DNA of 21,180 nucleotides from Gemmatimonadota bacterium (GTDB taxonomy: Bacteria > Latescibacterota > UBA2968 > UBA8231): contig JAPPEF010000028.1 in NCBI GenBank assembly GCA_028875335.1, positions 1-21,180 of the forward strand, written 5' to 3'. The position numbers and the translations under genes were made by a program. Below the pieces are notes generated by a model. That model had not been told where the DNA came from. It saw only the letters and a program-made list of their open reading frames with translations, and did no database searches. Shown here in pieces: positions 6,324 to 14,605 of this stretch (position 1 is its first letter; the number at the start of each line of letters is the position of its first letter).

Positions 6324-6376
6324 TTTTTATATGTAATATAAACAACTACTTGGGTGGTGGAAACAAGTATATAATT
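6324..6376 (+). promoter_or_regulatory. AT-rich dyad and -10-like box ahead of the PhyH gene
   Basis: TTTATAT at 6326-6332 and ATATAAA at 6336-6342 form a perfect dyad around GTA. A TATAAT hexamer lies at 6370-6375, about 110 bases before the preferred PhyH start; its -35 match is poor (TTGGGT at 6350, short spacing). The region also lies just outside the 5' end of the IS1595-type remnant, so it may instead be a decayed insertion-sequence end. Confidence 0.25.
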
Positions 6377-6415
6377 CCCATTGCGAGGTGAGTATTCACA
6401 TTACTTGGCCGGAGA

Positions 6416-7243
6416 GTGAAGGGGCCGAAAAGGTCATTGCGATATAGTAGAGATTACCGCCTACCCGAAACCAAGAAATCGGGGATGACGCTACAGGAGG
6501 CCTTACACGAATTATGGGTGCGAGACGATACGCTCTTTCAGGCCGAGAAGGCGCACTTGGATAGCGAAGGCTATGTGCTCCTGCCCAATATCCTCTCGGC
6601 CGCACAGATCGCCTCAATATGCAGTGCAATGGACGGGGTGTACGCCGCTGAGGGCACGGGGCAAAAGGATGGGCCAGCCGAATCTAGCTACATGCAGAAC
6701 AAAACTGCCGGTCTCGACATTTGCTTTACCCATCCGCGCGTTCTGGCCGCCATTTGCCATGTCTTGGACGGCTGTATCAAGTCCTTCGGCGTTCACGGTC
6801 GGCCCCATCCGCCCGACGGTGAACAGCAGGTCCTGCACGTCGATTACAACGGCCCCGCACCCCATGCAGACCGCTACGCCGTGTGCAACTCGCTGTGGAT
6901 GTTGACGGAGTTCACGCCGGAAAACGGAGCCACGCGGGTGATTCCCGGTACCCATCGGAGTGGTGAAGATCCCAAAGAGGCGCTGGAGGACCCTGCCGCG
7001 GACCATCCGCGTCAAAAGCTGTTGCTCGGCGCGGCGGGCACGGTCGCCGTCTTCAATAGCCACGTCTGGCACGGTACCACCTGCAACCGCAGCGCTAGCA
7101 GCCGCCCCAGTCTCACCAGTTTTTTCTGCCGCCGAGACGACCCACACATGGTTTTTTTCAGTGCCCTCAGCCCGGCAGCCGCTCAGCGCTTGCGCCCGGC
7201 GGCCCGCTGCCTATTCGCCGACCCCGAGCCTTGGACGGGCTAA
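6416..7243 (+). CDS. PhyH-family Fe(II)/2-oxoglutarate dioxygenase (first copy)
   Basis: This non-haem iron oxygenase of the phytanoyl-CoA dioxygenase family (PF05721) would hydroxylate a small substrate while converting 2-oxoglutarate to succinate. The jelly-roll core shows HVDYNGP (iron ligands H118 and D120 counted from ATG 6485), NGATRVIPGTHR, and NSHVWHGTTCNRS with the distal iron ligand H196. SEGYVLLPNIL near the N-terminus is the family's usual opening. The longest frame starts with GTG at 6416 (275 residues). ATG 6485 (252 residues) places the family start better, but neither has a convincing ribosome site. The gene converges on the aldose epimerase with a gap of only 9 bases. Members of this family diversify widely in environmental bacteria and the substrate cannot be inferred. 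Confidence 0.88.
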   Translation: MKGPKRSLRYSRDYRLPETKKSGMTLQEALHELWVRDDTLFQAEKAHLDSEGYVLLPNILSAAQIASICSAMDGVYAAEGTGQKDGPAESSYMQNKTAGLDICFTHPRVLAAICHVLDGCIKSFGVHGRPHPPDGEQQVLHVDYNGPAPHADRYAVCNSLWMLTEFTPENGATRVIPGTHRSGEDPKEALEDPAADHPRQKLLLGAAGTVAVFNSHVWHGTTCNRSASSRPSLTSFFCRRDDPHMVFFSALSPAAAQRLRPAARCLFADPEPWTG

Positions 7244-7252
7244 CCTAGCTTC

Positions 7253-8350
7253 TTACCGCGTCGAAAATTTGTGTATTGTAACCGTCCGGTAGGTTTCTCC
7301 CGGACGCAATACCACCGACGGAAAGCCCGGCTGGTTGATCGAGTCGGGATAGTGCTGGGTCTCTAGGCACAGGCCGTGGTACTGATTGTAGATTGTCCCG
7401 CCCTTGCCCATCACGCCGTCGAGGTGGATAGCCGAGTAAAACTGCACGCCCGGTTCGGTGGTGTACAGCTCCATCACCCGTCCGCTCTCTGGTTCGTACA
7501 CCTCAGCGGCTAGTCCCGGCTCAGCCCGCCCCCCATTGTCGAGCACGTAGTTGTGGTCGTAGCCGCCGATATCCGCGATCTGTCCGATCCGCCCGCCGAT
7601 GGCGGTTGGTTTGACAAAGTCGAGGGGGGTACCAGCGATTGGCAAAATGCGTCCAGTGGGGATTTGGTTGGCGTCTGGCTCGGTATAGTAGCGGGTGTGG
7701 AGTGTGAGGATATGCCCGAGTACGGGGCCGCTGCCGGCCAAGTTGAAATAAGAGTGGTTAGTCAGATTGATCGGCGTAGGCTTGTCCGTGGTCGCCTCGT
7801 ATGCGATGACTAGTTCGTCGTCGTGAGTCAAGGTGTACGTCACGCTCACCGGCACGGTGCCCGGATAGCCCTCCTCGCCGTCTTGGCTCACGTAGTGCAA
7901 GCGCACTGCCGGTCCGCGTTTATCGTCCACGACCTCGGCGTCCCAGACGATCTTGTCGAAGCCGACTATCCCGCCGTGTAGGTGATTGGGCCCGTTGTTG
8001 ACGGCGAGTGTGTACTCTTGGCCATCTAGGGAGAATTTGCCGCCGGCGATGCGGTTGGCGACCCGCCCGGTAATACAGCCGAAGTACGGATTCTCCTTCT
8101 CGTACTGCTCCAAGCGGTCAAAGCCTAGCACTACGTCGCCTAGCGCTCCGGCGCGATCGCGCACGAGGAGTTCGGTGATGATCCCGCCATAGGTGATAAC
8201 GCGGGCGATAGTACCACGGTCGTTTGTTAAGGTATAGCGATCAACGGGCTGTCCCGCTGCGGTTGTTCCAAAGCTGTCTTTGCTCACGTTGGCCTCTCCT
8301 GCGGTGGCGGCCAAGGCGACCGCCAGTAGTATTGCGCTGGGCTTTTGCAT
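7253..8350 (-). CDS. galM: Aldose 1-epimerase (mutarotase), exported
   Basis: This 365-residue mutarotase interconverts the alpha and beta anomers of aldoses. Key residues are visible: R100 in GRVANRI, H125 in NHLHGG, the catalytic acid H199 in LTNHSYFNLAG, D265 in GYDHNYVL and the catalytic base E330 in LCLETQHYPDS. An N-terminal hydrophobic stretch (AILLAVALAATAGEA) is a signal peptide, so the enzyme probably works in the periplasm. The frame is open further upstream to 8656, but ATG 8350 is chosen. It is preceded by AGGAGG at an ideal distance, the signal peptide starts there, and the extra 102 codons overlap the divergent sugar-binding gene. It is divergent from the sugar-importer operon, which suggests shared control and sugar processing before uptake. 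Confidence 0.95.
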   Translation of the reverse strand: MQKPSAILLAVALAATAGEANVSKDSFGTTAAGQPVDRYTLTNDRGTIARVITYGGIITELLVRDRAGALGDVVLGFDRLEQYEKENPYFGCITGRVANRIAGGKFSLDGQEYTLAVNNGPNHLHGGIVGFDKIVWDAEVVDDKRGPAVRLHYVSQDGEEGYPGTVPVSVTYTLTHDDELVIAYEATTDKPTPINLTNHSYFNLAGSGPVLGHILTLHTRYYTEPDANQIPTGRILPIAGTPLDFVKPTAIGGRIGQIADIGGYDHNYVLDNGGRAEPGLAAEVYEPESGRVMELYTTEPGVQFYSAIHLDGVMGKGGTIYNQYHGLCLETQHYPDSINQPGFPSVVLRPGETYRTVTIHKFSTR

Positions 8351-8415
8351 GGCCCCTCCTTGGGTTGTTGTGCTTGCGCTTCCTTTTTGCCGGACGTAAC
8401 ATAGGCATTCCGCAT

Positions 8416-8498
8416 TTGCAGGGGCAACCACGAGCGTTGCTCCTGCGAGCATCTTGCCCTCGTCGAGGGCGCGATGGCCATGAGCGGGCGTCGCGCCC
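8416..8498. promoter_or_regulatory. Divergent control region with nested dyads between galM and the sugar operon
   Basis: The 172-base gap between the two divergent genes holds several inverted repeats. These are TTGC-AGGG-GCAA (8416-8427), GCAAC...GTTGC (8424-8428 with 8436-8440), GAGC-GTT-GCTC (8432-8442) and a longer hairpin GGGCGCGA (8467-8474) with TCGCGCCC (8491-8498). The last ends 24 bases before the binding-protein start. Operators for a LacI-type repressor or a leader hairpin are possible; no regulator gene is present in the window. No clear -10/-35 pair was identified. Confidence 0.35.
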
Positions 8499-8522
8499 TT
8501 AAACTTCCTAGCGAGATAAACT

Positions 8523-9521
8523 ATGAAAATGCCCTTTTTGCTCCTCGCCTTGATTTTTGTCGCCTGTGGCGATAGCGACGCGCCACAACCGGCGGCCAAG
8601 CCCCAAATCGCTTTCGTCACCAATGGCGTTGGCCCTTTTTGGACCATTGCCGCCAAAGGAGTTGAGGCCGCTGCCGCCGAATTTGCCGCCGACGCTGAGG
8701 TGCAAATGCCCGGCGAAGGGGTCGCCGATCAGAAGCGCATCGTCCAAGCCCTGCTGGCCCGTGGCATCGACGGCATGGCCATAAGCCCCATCGACCCGGA
8801 CAATCAGACCAACCTGCTCAACGAGGCCGCCGCTCACACCAACCTGATCACTCACGATTCGGACGCTCCGAAGAGCAACCGCCTTTGCTTTATTGGCATC
8901 GACAACTACTCGGCCGGTCGCGCCTGCGGAGCGCTGGTCAAAGAAGCCCTGCCCGACGGCGGCAATATCATGATCTTCGTCGGTCGTCTCGAACAGCTCA
9001 ACGCCCGCCAGCGCCGCCAGGGCCTCATCGACGAACTGCTCGGTCGCTCCTTTGACCCAACGCGCCACGATCCCAACAGCGGCCCGATCACCGGCGACCA
9101 ATACACCGTTCTCGACACCCGCACCGACCAGTTCGACTACGCGAAAGCCAAAGCCCAAGTCGAGGACGCCATTGCCAAGTACCCAGACCTCCACGGCGTC
9201 GTCGGCCTATTTGCCTACAATCCGCCGATGTGCCTCGAAGCCATCAAGGAAGCTGGCAAGACCGGCCAAATCCAAATCATCGCCTTTGACGAGGAAGCTC
9301 CCACCCTCCAAGGCATCATCGACGGCCATATCTACGGCACGGTGGTGCAAAACCCGTATCGCTACGGGTACGAGTCGGTGCGCATCCTCGCCGCCCTCGC
9401 CCGCGACGACCGCTCGGTTTTGCCCGAGGGTGGGGTACTCGACGTACCGGCGCGGTCCATCCGTCGCGACAATGTCGAAGCCTTTTGGGACGAACTGAAA
9501 ACCCTGACCGGCGCTAACTAA
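8523..9521 (+). CDS. Sugar ABC importer substrate-binding lipoprotein (RbsB-like)
   Basis: This 332-residue periplasmic binding protein of the ribose/galactose type (Peripla_BP_4 fold) captures a sugar for the importer encoded next. The N-terminus MKMPFLLLALIFVACGDSDA has a lipobox-like FVAC (cysteine 15), so the mature protein would be membrane-tethered. Family segments include IAFVTNGVGPFWTIAAKGVE, ARGIDGMAISPIDPDNQTNL, NRLCFIGIDNYSAGRACGAL, GVVGLFAYNPPMCLEAIKEA and IIAFDEEAPTLQGIIDGHIY followed by GTVVQNPYRYGYESV. The last is the usual hinge and ligand contact region. The stop shares a base with the ATPase start (TAATG), which indicates translational coupling. It resembles ribose, xylose or myo-inositol binders, but the sugar cannot be told from sequence alone. 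Confidence 0.92.
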   Translation: MKMPFLLLALIFVACGDSDAPQPAAKPQIAFVTNGVGPFWTIAAKGVEAAAAEFAADAEVQMPGEGVADQKRIVQALLARGIDGMAISPIDPDNQTNLLNEAAAHTNLITHDSDAPKSNRLCFIGIDNYSAGRACGALVKEALPDGGNIMIFVGRLEQLNARQRRQGLIDELLGRSFDPTRHDPNSGPITGDQYTVLDTRTDQFDYAKAKAQVEDAIAKYPDLHGVVGLFAYNPPMCLEAIKEAGKTGQIQIIAFDEEAPTLQGIIDGHIYGTVVQNPYRYGYESVRILAALARDDRSVLPEGGVLDVPARSIRRDNVEAFWDELKTLTGAN

Positions 9522-11011
9522 TGGCGCTGTTGGCTGCGCTCGGCATTAGCAAGCGCTTTCCCGGGGTCTTGGCCCTCGACGCGGTGGACATGGTGGTGGA
9601 AGCAGGAGAAGTTCTCGCCGTCATCGGCGAAAACGGAGCTGGCAAATCTACCCTGATGAAAATCCTCGCCGGCATTGAGACTCCAGACAGCGGCCAGATT
9701 GTGCGCGATGGGGAGTCGGTGATCGTTGACTCGCCGCGTCGCGCGGCCGCGCTCGGCATCGCCCTGATCCACCAAGAACTCAACTTTTGCGCCAACCTCT
9801 CGGTTGCCGCCAATCTCTACCTCGGCCGCGAGCCGCAGCAGTGGGGGCTGATCAACCGCGTGACCATCCGCGAGGGGGCCGTCCAAGCTCTCGCGCAACT
9901 CGGGCTTGAGGTGTCGCCGGACGTCCTGATGGGCGATTTGCCCATTGGCCACCAGCAGCTAGTCGAAATAGCCAAGGCGCTCTCGACCGAGGCGCGGGTG
10001 CTGATTATGGACGAGCCGACTTCCAGCCTCACCAGCCAAGAGGCCGAGGCTCTATTCGCGGTCATTAACGAGTTGCGCGAGCGCGGTGTGGCTATCGTCT
10101 ATATCTCCCATCGCCTCGGCGAGGTCGAAGCGCTAGCGGATCGCGTCTTGGTCCTCTGCGACGGGCAAAACGCTGGCGAATTGGCCCGCGCGGAGATCAG
10201 CCACGACGCCATGGTGGCGAAGATGGTCGGCCGCGACATCGCCCAGTACTATGCACACCAAGCCCATCCGGCCGGCGATATCGCCCTGCAAGCCGAGGAC
10301 TTGGTCATCCCTGCTTGGCCCGATCACCGGCTCAATTTTGCGGTCCGGCGCGGTCAGCTCGTCGGCATCGCCGGTCTCGTCGGTGCGGGGCGCACCGAAC
10401 TGTTAGAAGTGCTCTTCGGCTTGGTCCCCGCGCTCGATGGCCGAGTCCTTATCGACGGCGCACCGCACATGATCCGTTCGCCGGTCGACGCCATTCGCGC
10501 TGGCTTGGCTCTCGTGCCCGAAGACCGCAAGCAACAGGGCCTGATCCTCGAAATGGCCTTGCGCGACAACATCGGCCTGCCCGGTTTGGGACGCTACCAG
10601 CGCGTTGCCGGTTGGGCCAATTTTGCCCGCCAAGCTGCGGACGCCGACCAGATGATTGAGCGCCTCGCCATCCGCACCCCCGGCCCGGCCCAAATCGTCC
10701 AGTACCTATCCGGTGGCAACCAGCAAAAGGTGGTGTTGGGCAAGTGGTTGGCTCTCAAGCCCCGCGTATTGTTGCTCGACGAACCAACCCGCGGCATCGA
10801 CATAGGAGCTAAACAAGCGATTTATCACCTGATGGAAGAGCTGGCCGAAAGCGGCGTGGCCGTGCTGTTTGCGTCGAGTGAGTTGGAGGAAATTCTGGGG
10901 ATGGCCGATGAGGTGTTGGTCATGCACGAAGGCCGCATCACCGGCCAACTCCAGCGGGATGCGCTCAGCGAGGAAGCGATTATGAGCTTGGCGACGGGGA
11001 AGGCGGCTTAG
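9521..11011 (+). CDS. Sugar ABC importer double ATPase (RbsA/MglA-like)
   Basis: This 496-residue ATPase has two ABC domains in tandem, the architecture of RbsA, MglA and XylG. Domain 1 has Walker A GENGAGKS (36-43), a signature-like IGHQQLVEIA and Walker B VLIMDEPTSSL near residue 160. Domain 2 has the degenerate Walker A GLVGAGRTELL typical of this subfamily, LVPEDRKQQGL, signature LSGGNQQK near 396 and Walker B VLLLDEPTRGID near 415. Only one of the two nucleotide sites is fully canonical, as is normal here. Translation is coupled to the binding protein by a one-base overlap. The permease start follows after 3 bases. Confidence 0.95.
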   Translation: MALLAALGISKRFPGVLALDAVDMVVEAGEVLAVIGENGAGKSTLMKILAGIETPDSGQIVRDGESVIVDSPRRAAALGIALIHQELNFCANLSVAANLYLGREPQQWGLINRVTIREGAVQALAQLGLEVSPDVLMGDLPIGHQQLVEIAKALSTEARVLIMDEPTSSLTSQEAEALFAVINELRERGVAIVYISHRLGEVEALADRVLVLCDGQNAGELARAEISHDAMVAKMVGRDIAQYYAHQAHPAGDIALQAEDLVIPAWPDHRLNFAVRRGQLVGIAGLVGAGRTELLEVLFGLVPALDGRVLIDGAPHMIRSPVDAIRAGLALVPEDRKQQGLILEMALRDNIGLPGLGRYQRVAGWANFARQAADADQMIERLAIRTPGPAQIVQYLSGGNQQKVVLGKWLALKPRVLLLDEPTRGIDIGAKQAIYHLMEELAESGVAVLFASSELEEILGMADEVLVMHEGRITGQLQRDALSEEAIMSLATGKAA

Positions 11012-11014
11012 AAG

Positions 11015-11983
11015 ATGAAGAAGATACTGGGTATCCTCGGCTTGTTGCTGGCGATTTTTGTGGTCACTTGGATCGTCGAACCTAAGTTTGTCAGCGCCTA
11101 TAACCTGCAAAATATCATCCGCTGGACCTCGCTGTTTGGCATCATTTCTATTGGCGTGGCCTTTGTCATCATCACGGGTGGTATTGACTTGTCGATTGGC
11201 TCGTTGATCGGCTTGGTGGGTTGTCTGTTGCCCATGCTCTTAGCCGCTGGATACGCGCCCGCCGTTGCGCTGTTGGCCGTTGTGGTTTTGTCGCTGGCCA
11301 TTGGACTGATGCACGGCTTGCTGATCACGCGCTTGGGCTTGCAGCCGTTTGTCGTCACGCTGTGTGGCCTACTGTTCTACCGAGGCTTTGCCCGCTGGCT
11401 CACCCACGACCAAGTCCAGGGCTTTGGCTCGTCCTACGAGGGCCTGCGCCAGTTGGCGATTGGCAAGGTCTCGGTGGGTGGAGGTTTTGCGCTGCCGATT
11501 CCGTTTTTCCTCTTGGTGATTGCCGGGGTTCTCGCCGCCCTCTTCCTCAATCGCACGATATGGGGCCGCTACCTGCTAGCACTGGGCCGCAACGAGACCG
11601 CTGCACGGTACAGCGGGATCCAAATTGAGCGGATGAAAGTGTTGGCTTACGTCTTATGCTCCGGTACCGCTGGCTTGGGGGGTATCCTCTTTGCCCTTGA
11701 CGTCAACTCGGTACAACCGGCTGCGCACGGCAATTTCTACGAACTATATGCGATTGCCGCGGCCGTGTTGGGGGGCTGTTCCCTGCGCGGCGGTGAAGGG
11801 TCGATTTTAGGGGTCGTCATTGGTGCGGCCGTCATGCGGTTGCTCTACAATGCCATCAATGTCTCGGGCATCCCCACTCAACTCGAATTTGCCATTATCG
11901 GCGCGGTGATCTTAGCGGGAGTGATCGCCGACGAGTTGATCCGCCGCGTGGCGAGTAGGCGACGAGCGGGACGAGGAGATTAA
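11015..11983 (+). CDS. Sugar ABC importer permease (RbsC-like)
   Basis: This 322-residue integral membrane protein of the BPD_transp_2 (RbsC/XylH) family is the channel of the importer. It is a series of hydrophobic helices with the family landmarks FGIISIGVAFVIITGGIDLS-IGSLIGL in the second and third helices, LGLQPFVVTLCGLLFYRGFA, and NRTIWGRYLLALGRNETAARYSGI in the cytoplasmic coupling loop. It also has AVLGGCSLRGGEGSILGVVI near the C-terminus. Only one permease gene is present, so a homodimer is expected. It follows the ATPase by three bases and is followed by the oxidoreductase gene after another three, so transport and metabolism genes share one transcript. Confidence 0.95.
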   Translation: MKKILGILGLLLAIFVVTWIVEPKFVSAYNLQNIIRWTSLFGIISIGVAFVIITGGIDLSIGSLIGLVGCLLPMLLAAGYAPAVALLAVVVLSLAIGLMHGLLITRLGLQPFVVTLCGLLFYRGFARWLTHDQVQGFGSSYEGLRQLAIGKVSVGGGFALPIPFFLLVIAGVLAALFLNRTIWGRYLLALGRNETAARYSGIQIERMKVLAYVLCSGTAGLGGILFALDVNSVQPAAHGNFYELYAIAAAVLGGCSLRGGEGSILGVVIGAAVMRLLYNAINVSGIPTQLEFAIIGAVILAGVIADELIRRVASRRRAGRGD

Positions 11984-11986
11984 ACT

Positions 11987-13117
11987 ATGGAACAAAAAAA
12001 ATATCGCGCTGGCGTCATTGGCTTGGGGTGGATGGGGTTTCTCTACGACTTGGGGAAACGGGATTACGAGCGCATCGGCGGGTCGCACAAAAACCCCATA
12101 TACGATGTCGAAAGCGCCGACCGGCCCCTGCCGGATGGACTCGATATCAACCGGACGTTTCACTTCCACGATCATCCTGGGCGGGAAGGGCTGGGTACTT
12201 CGTATGCCGCGGCTCTTTCCGACCGGCCCGAAGTGGAATTGGTCGCTGGGGCCGACCGGGATCCGCGGCGGCGGGCCATGTTCGGGGAGCGCTTCGGCAT
12301 TGAGGCCTTGTACGCGGACGCGTTAGAGATGTTGAACGAAGAGCGGCTGGATATCGTGGCGATTGCGACGAACACGAAGGGGCGATCCGCGCTGACGGTG
12401 GCGGCGGTCGACGCTGGGGTGCGGGGTGTGTTGGTGGATAAGCCGATGGTGTTCTCGCTGGCTGAGGCCGACGCCATGGTCGGCGCTTGCGCCGAGGCTG
12501 GAGTACCGCTGGTGGGCGGGGCGACGAGCGTTTCGCATCCGTCGTTTGCGCGGGCTAAGGCGCTGGTAGAGGAGGGAGAGATTGGGGAGGTGCGGTCGCT
12601 CGAAGCGCGGGTTCCGGTTTTCGCTCAGCATCAGGACTGGAGCTACTTTTTGACCAGCGACCCGATTTGGGTGTGCGGGACAGGCGATCAGCCGCGCCGG
12701 GAGCGCGGCAGTACTGAGTTCATGGGGCAGGGGATGATCGCGTGCAGCGATGGCACGGTGGTCCACATCCGCGCTGGCGCGCCCGAGGTGCGGATTTCGG
12801 GTAGTCGGGGGGAGATGTTCTTTGAGCACAATCAGTGGCGGCTCTATCAAGACGTGGAAACGCCGGCTGCCGGGCGGGTGGAAATGCCGTGGCCTACGCC
12901 GCAGTTTTTGTCGGGTATGCGGACGGTGTACTGCCTCGACGACCTGATCGACTGCATGGAGGGGCGGTTGGACGAGCCGAAAAATTCCGGGCGGCGGGTC
13001 GCTGTTGCGCTGGAAGTGGAGCTGGGGCTGAAGCTGTCGTCAGCCCAAGGCGGCGAGCGCGTGGAATTGCCACTGGCCGACCGCAGCTTGGCGCTGACGT
13101 ACGATTGGTTCCGCTAG
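11987..13117 (+). CDS. Gfo/Idh/MocA-family oxidoreductase with an unusual N-terminal insertion
   Basis: This 376-residue NAD(P)-dependent sugar or inositol dehydrogenase belongs to the Gfo/Idh/MocA superfamily. The Rossmann domain starts YRAGVIGLGWMG (GLGWMG at 12-17) and carries the second-strand acid in LVAGADRD and the catalytic-lysine motif DKP at 151-153 (EKP in most members). Between the first helix and the conserved TSYAAAL segment, about 45 extra residues are present (24-69), including SHKNPIYDVESADRPLPDG and a histidine-rich FHFHDH. These could shape the substrate pocket. GAGGAG lies 8 bases ahead of the ATG. Its place directly after the importer suggests it oxidises the imported sugar or its derivative; which carbon is not evident. 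Confidence 0.9.
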   Translation: MEQKKYRAGVIGLGWMGFLYDLGKRDYERIGGSHKNPIYDVESADRPLPDGLDINRTFHFHDHPGREGLGTSYAAALSDRPEVELVAGADRDPRRRAMFGERFGIEALYADALEMLNEERLDIVAIATNTKGRSALTVAAVDAGVRGVLVDKPMVFSLAEADAMVGACAEAGVPLVGGATSVSHPSFARAKALVEEGEIGEVRSLEARVPVFAQHQDWSYFLTSDPIWVCGTGDQPRRERGSTEFMGQGMIACSDGTVVHIRAGAPEVRISGSRGEMFFEHNQWRLYQDVETPAAGRVEMPWPTPQFLSGMRTVYCLDDLIDCMEGRLDEPKNSGRRVAVALEVELGLKLSSAQGGERVELPLADRSLALTYDWFR

Positions 13118-13130
13118 AGGATACGAGACG

Positions 13131-13856
13131 ATGCGGGTATTGGTTACGGGCGCGGCTAGTGCATTGGGTCAAGAGGTAGCCGCTGCGCTGGAAGCGGAAA
13201 ACGCGGAGTTGCGGCTGCTGGACGATTGCGCGGCGCAGCGGCAAGATATCGAATGGATCGCTGCCCGGCTGACGGATCCAGACGCGGTATGTCAGGCGGT
13301 GCGGGATGTAGATGCCGTCGTCCACACGGGGGAGCCGCCGCCCGCGACCGAGAGCGAAGAGACCCTGCTGGACCGAGCGACGCGCGGTACGCACGTGTTG
13401 TTGCAGGCGGCGGTGGAGGCCGGCGTTAAGCGGTTTGTGTACGGCAGTACTCTTGAAGTGTTTCGCGCGTACCCTGACACGGTGTACGTCACTGAATATT
13501 ACAAGCCATTGCCGTCGACCGAAATGGCGGTGCTGGCGCGGTATTTGGGCGAGATGACGTGCCGCGAATTTGCCCGCGAACATCCCATCACGGTCACGGC
13601 GTTGCGCCTCGGCAAGCTGGTGTGGGAGGAGGAGGTCGCCGGGAGGGAACGCGATTTGATGTGGGTTGATATTCGGGATGCAGCACAGGCGTTTTGCGCG
13701 GCGTTGGCGCGCGACGCGAGCGCGTCCTTGAATTGGGTGCCGCGCTGGGCTGTGTACCACATTGCCGCGCCCATTACCCATCCCAAGTTTTTGCTCGACC
13801 GAGCTAAGTCCATGGGCTATCAGCCGCAGCGCGAGTTCCGAGGAGCCGACGCATGA
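13131..13856 (+). CDS. NAD(P)-binding epimerase/dehydratase-like SDR lacking the catalytic Tyr-Lys
   Basis: This 241-residue protein has the extended short-chain dehydrogenase fold. It shows a nucleotide-binding TGAASALG (glycines at 7 and 13), VDAVVHTGE, and GTHVLLQAAVEAGVKRFVYG with S106 in the expected serine region. The position of the catalytic YxxxK is aligned by the following GE of the helix (RYLGEMTCREFA). It reads A133-V-L-A-R137, so both the tyrosine and the lysine are replaced. It may bind NAD(P) without classical SDR catalysis, or act as a partner of the next protein. Its stop overlaps the start of that second SDR by the ATGA arrangement. It follows the oxidoreductase by 13 bases, in the same operon. 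Confidence 0.85.
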   Translation: MRVLVTGAASALGQEVAAALEAENAELRLLDDCAAQRQDIEWIAARLTDPDAVCQAVRDVDAVVHTGEPPPATESEETLLDRATRGTHVLLQAAVEAGVKRFVYGSTLEVFRAYPDTVYVTEYYKPLPSTEMAVLARYLGEMTCREFAREHPITVTALRLGKLVWEEEVAGRERDLMWVDIRDAAQAFCAALARDASASLNWVPRWAVYHIAAPITHPKFLLDRAKSMGYQPQREFRGADA

Positions 13857-14566
13857 ATAAAAGGGTGTTGCTGCTAGGGGCATCGGGGATGATCGCTCCC
13901 GATCTGCTGCCCGGTCTTGAAGATACATACGATGTGACGCTGGCTGACGTTGTCCCGCACCCGGACGGCAAGCCCATCGTGCATTGCGATGTGTCGTCGC
14001 GGGAGCAGGTGCGGGACGCGGCTGCGGGCATGGACGCGATTATGAATTTTACGGTCGTGCGCGATCACCCTGAGCAGAGCTTTCACGTCAATATGCGCGG
14101 GGCGCTCAATGTGATGCAGGCCGCGGTTGAGCACGGGATCAAAAAGGTGATTCACACCGGCCCGCAATTCGTCCGCAGCACGTATGACCACGACTTCGAC
14201 ATTGCGGACGTGCCGCCGGTTTTGACCACGGGTTATTACTGTCTGACGAAGGGCTTGGCGAGCGAGATCTGCCGGACGTATGCGCGGGCGTATGGCATTC
14301 AGACGATCAGCTTTTTGTTCAATGGCTTGGGGCCGCGGCCGACGCAAAGTGCTGGAGATTTTCAACCCTTTACGGTGGTGTGGGAGGACTTGCATCAGGC
14401 CTGTCGGCTGGCGTTGGAGATTCCGCAAGTGCCGGATTGCTTTCAGGAGTTCAACTTGCTTAGCTGGGAGGGGCACGGGAAGTACAATGTCGATAAGGCC
14501 CGGCGCATCTTGGGCTTTGAGCCGACGGAGCGTTGGGAGCGATATTTTGCGCGCAGAGAAAAGTGA
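13853..14566 (+). CDS. NAD(P)-dependent epimerase/dehydratase-like SDR with intact YxxxK
   Basis: This 237-residue extended SDR has the nucleotide-binding segment LLLGASGMIAPDLLPGL (third glycine replaced), D62 in the GMDAIMNF strand, RGALNVMQAAVEHGIKKVIH and the catalytic motif Y129-C-L-T-K133 within TGYYCLTKGLASEICRTYAR. The usual catalytic serine region reads HTGP at 101-104, so T102 may stand in. Translation is coupled to the preceding SDR through ATGA. It closes the sugar operon; the next gene is 151 bases away behind a hairpin region. Likely reactions are epimerisation, dehydration or oxidation of a sugar, and the exact one is unknown. Confidence 0.87.
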   Translation: MNKRVLLLGASGMIAPDLLPGLEDTYDVTLADVVPHPDGKPIVHCDVSSREQVRDAAAGMDAIMNFTVVRDHPEQSFHVNMRGALNVMQAAVEHGIKKVIHTGPQFVRSTYDHDFDIADVPPVLTTGYYCLTKGLASEICRTYARAYGIQTISFLFNGLGPRPTQSAGDFQPFTVVWEDLHQACRLALEIPQVPDCFQEFNLLSWEGHGKYNVDKARRILGFEPTERWERYFARREK

Positions 14567-14605
14567 TCATTAACTGATGTTGCGTACAGGCTTCTTAGGT
14601 CTGGG

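Noticed and set aside
12894..13928. A 344-codon minus-strand frame over the oxidoreductase/SDR junction
   Set aside because: It is antisense to two well-supported genes and its product is Arg/Pro/Ser-rich without domains.
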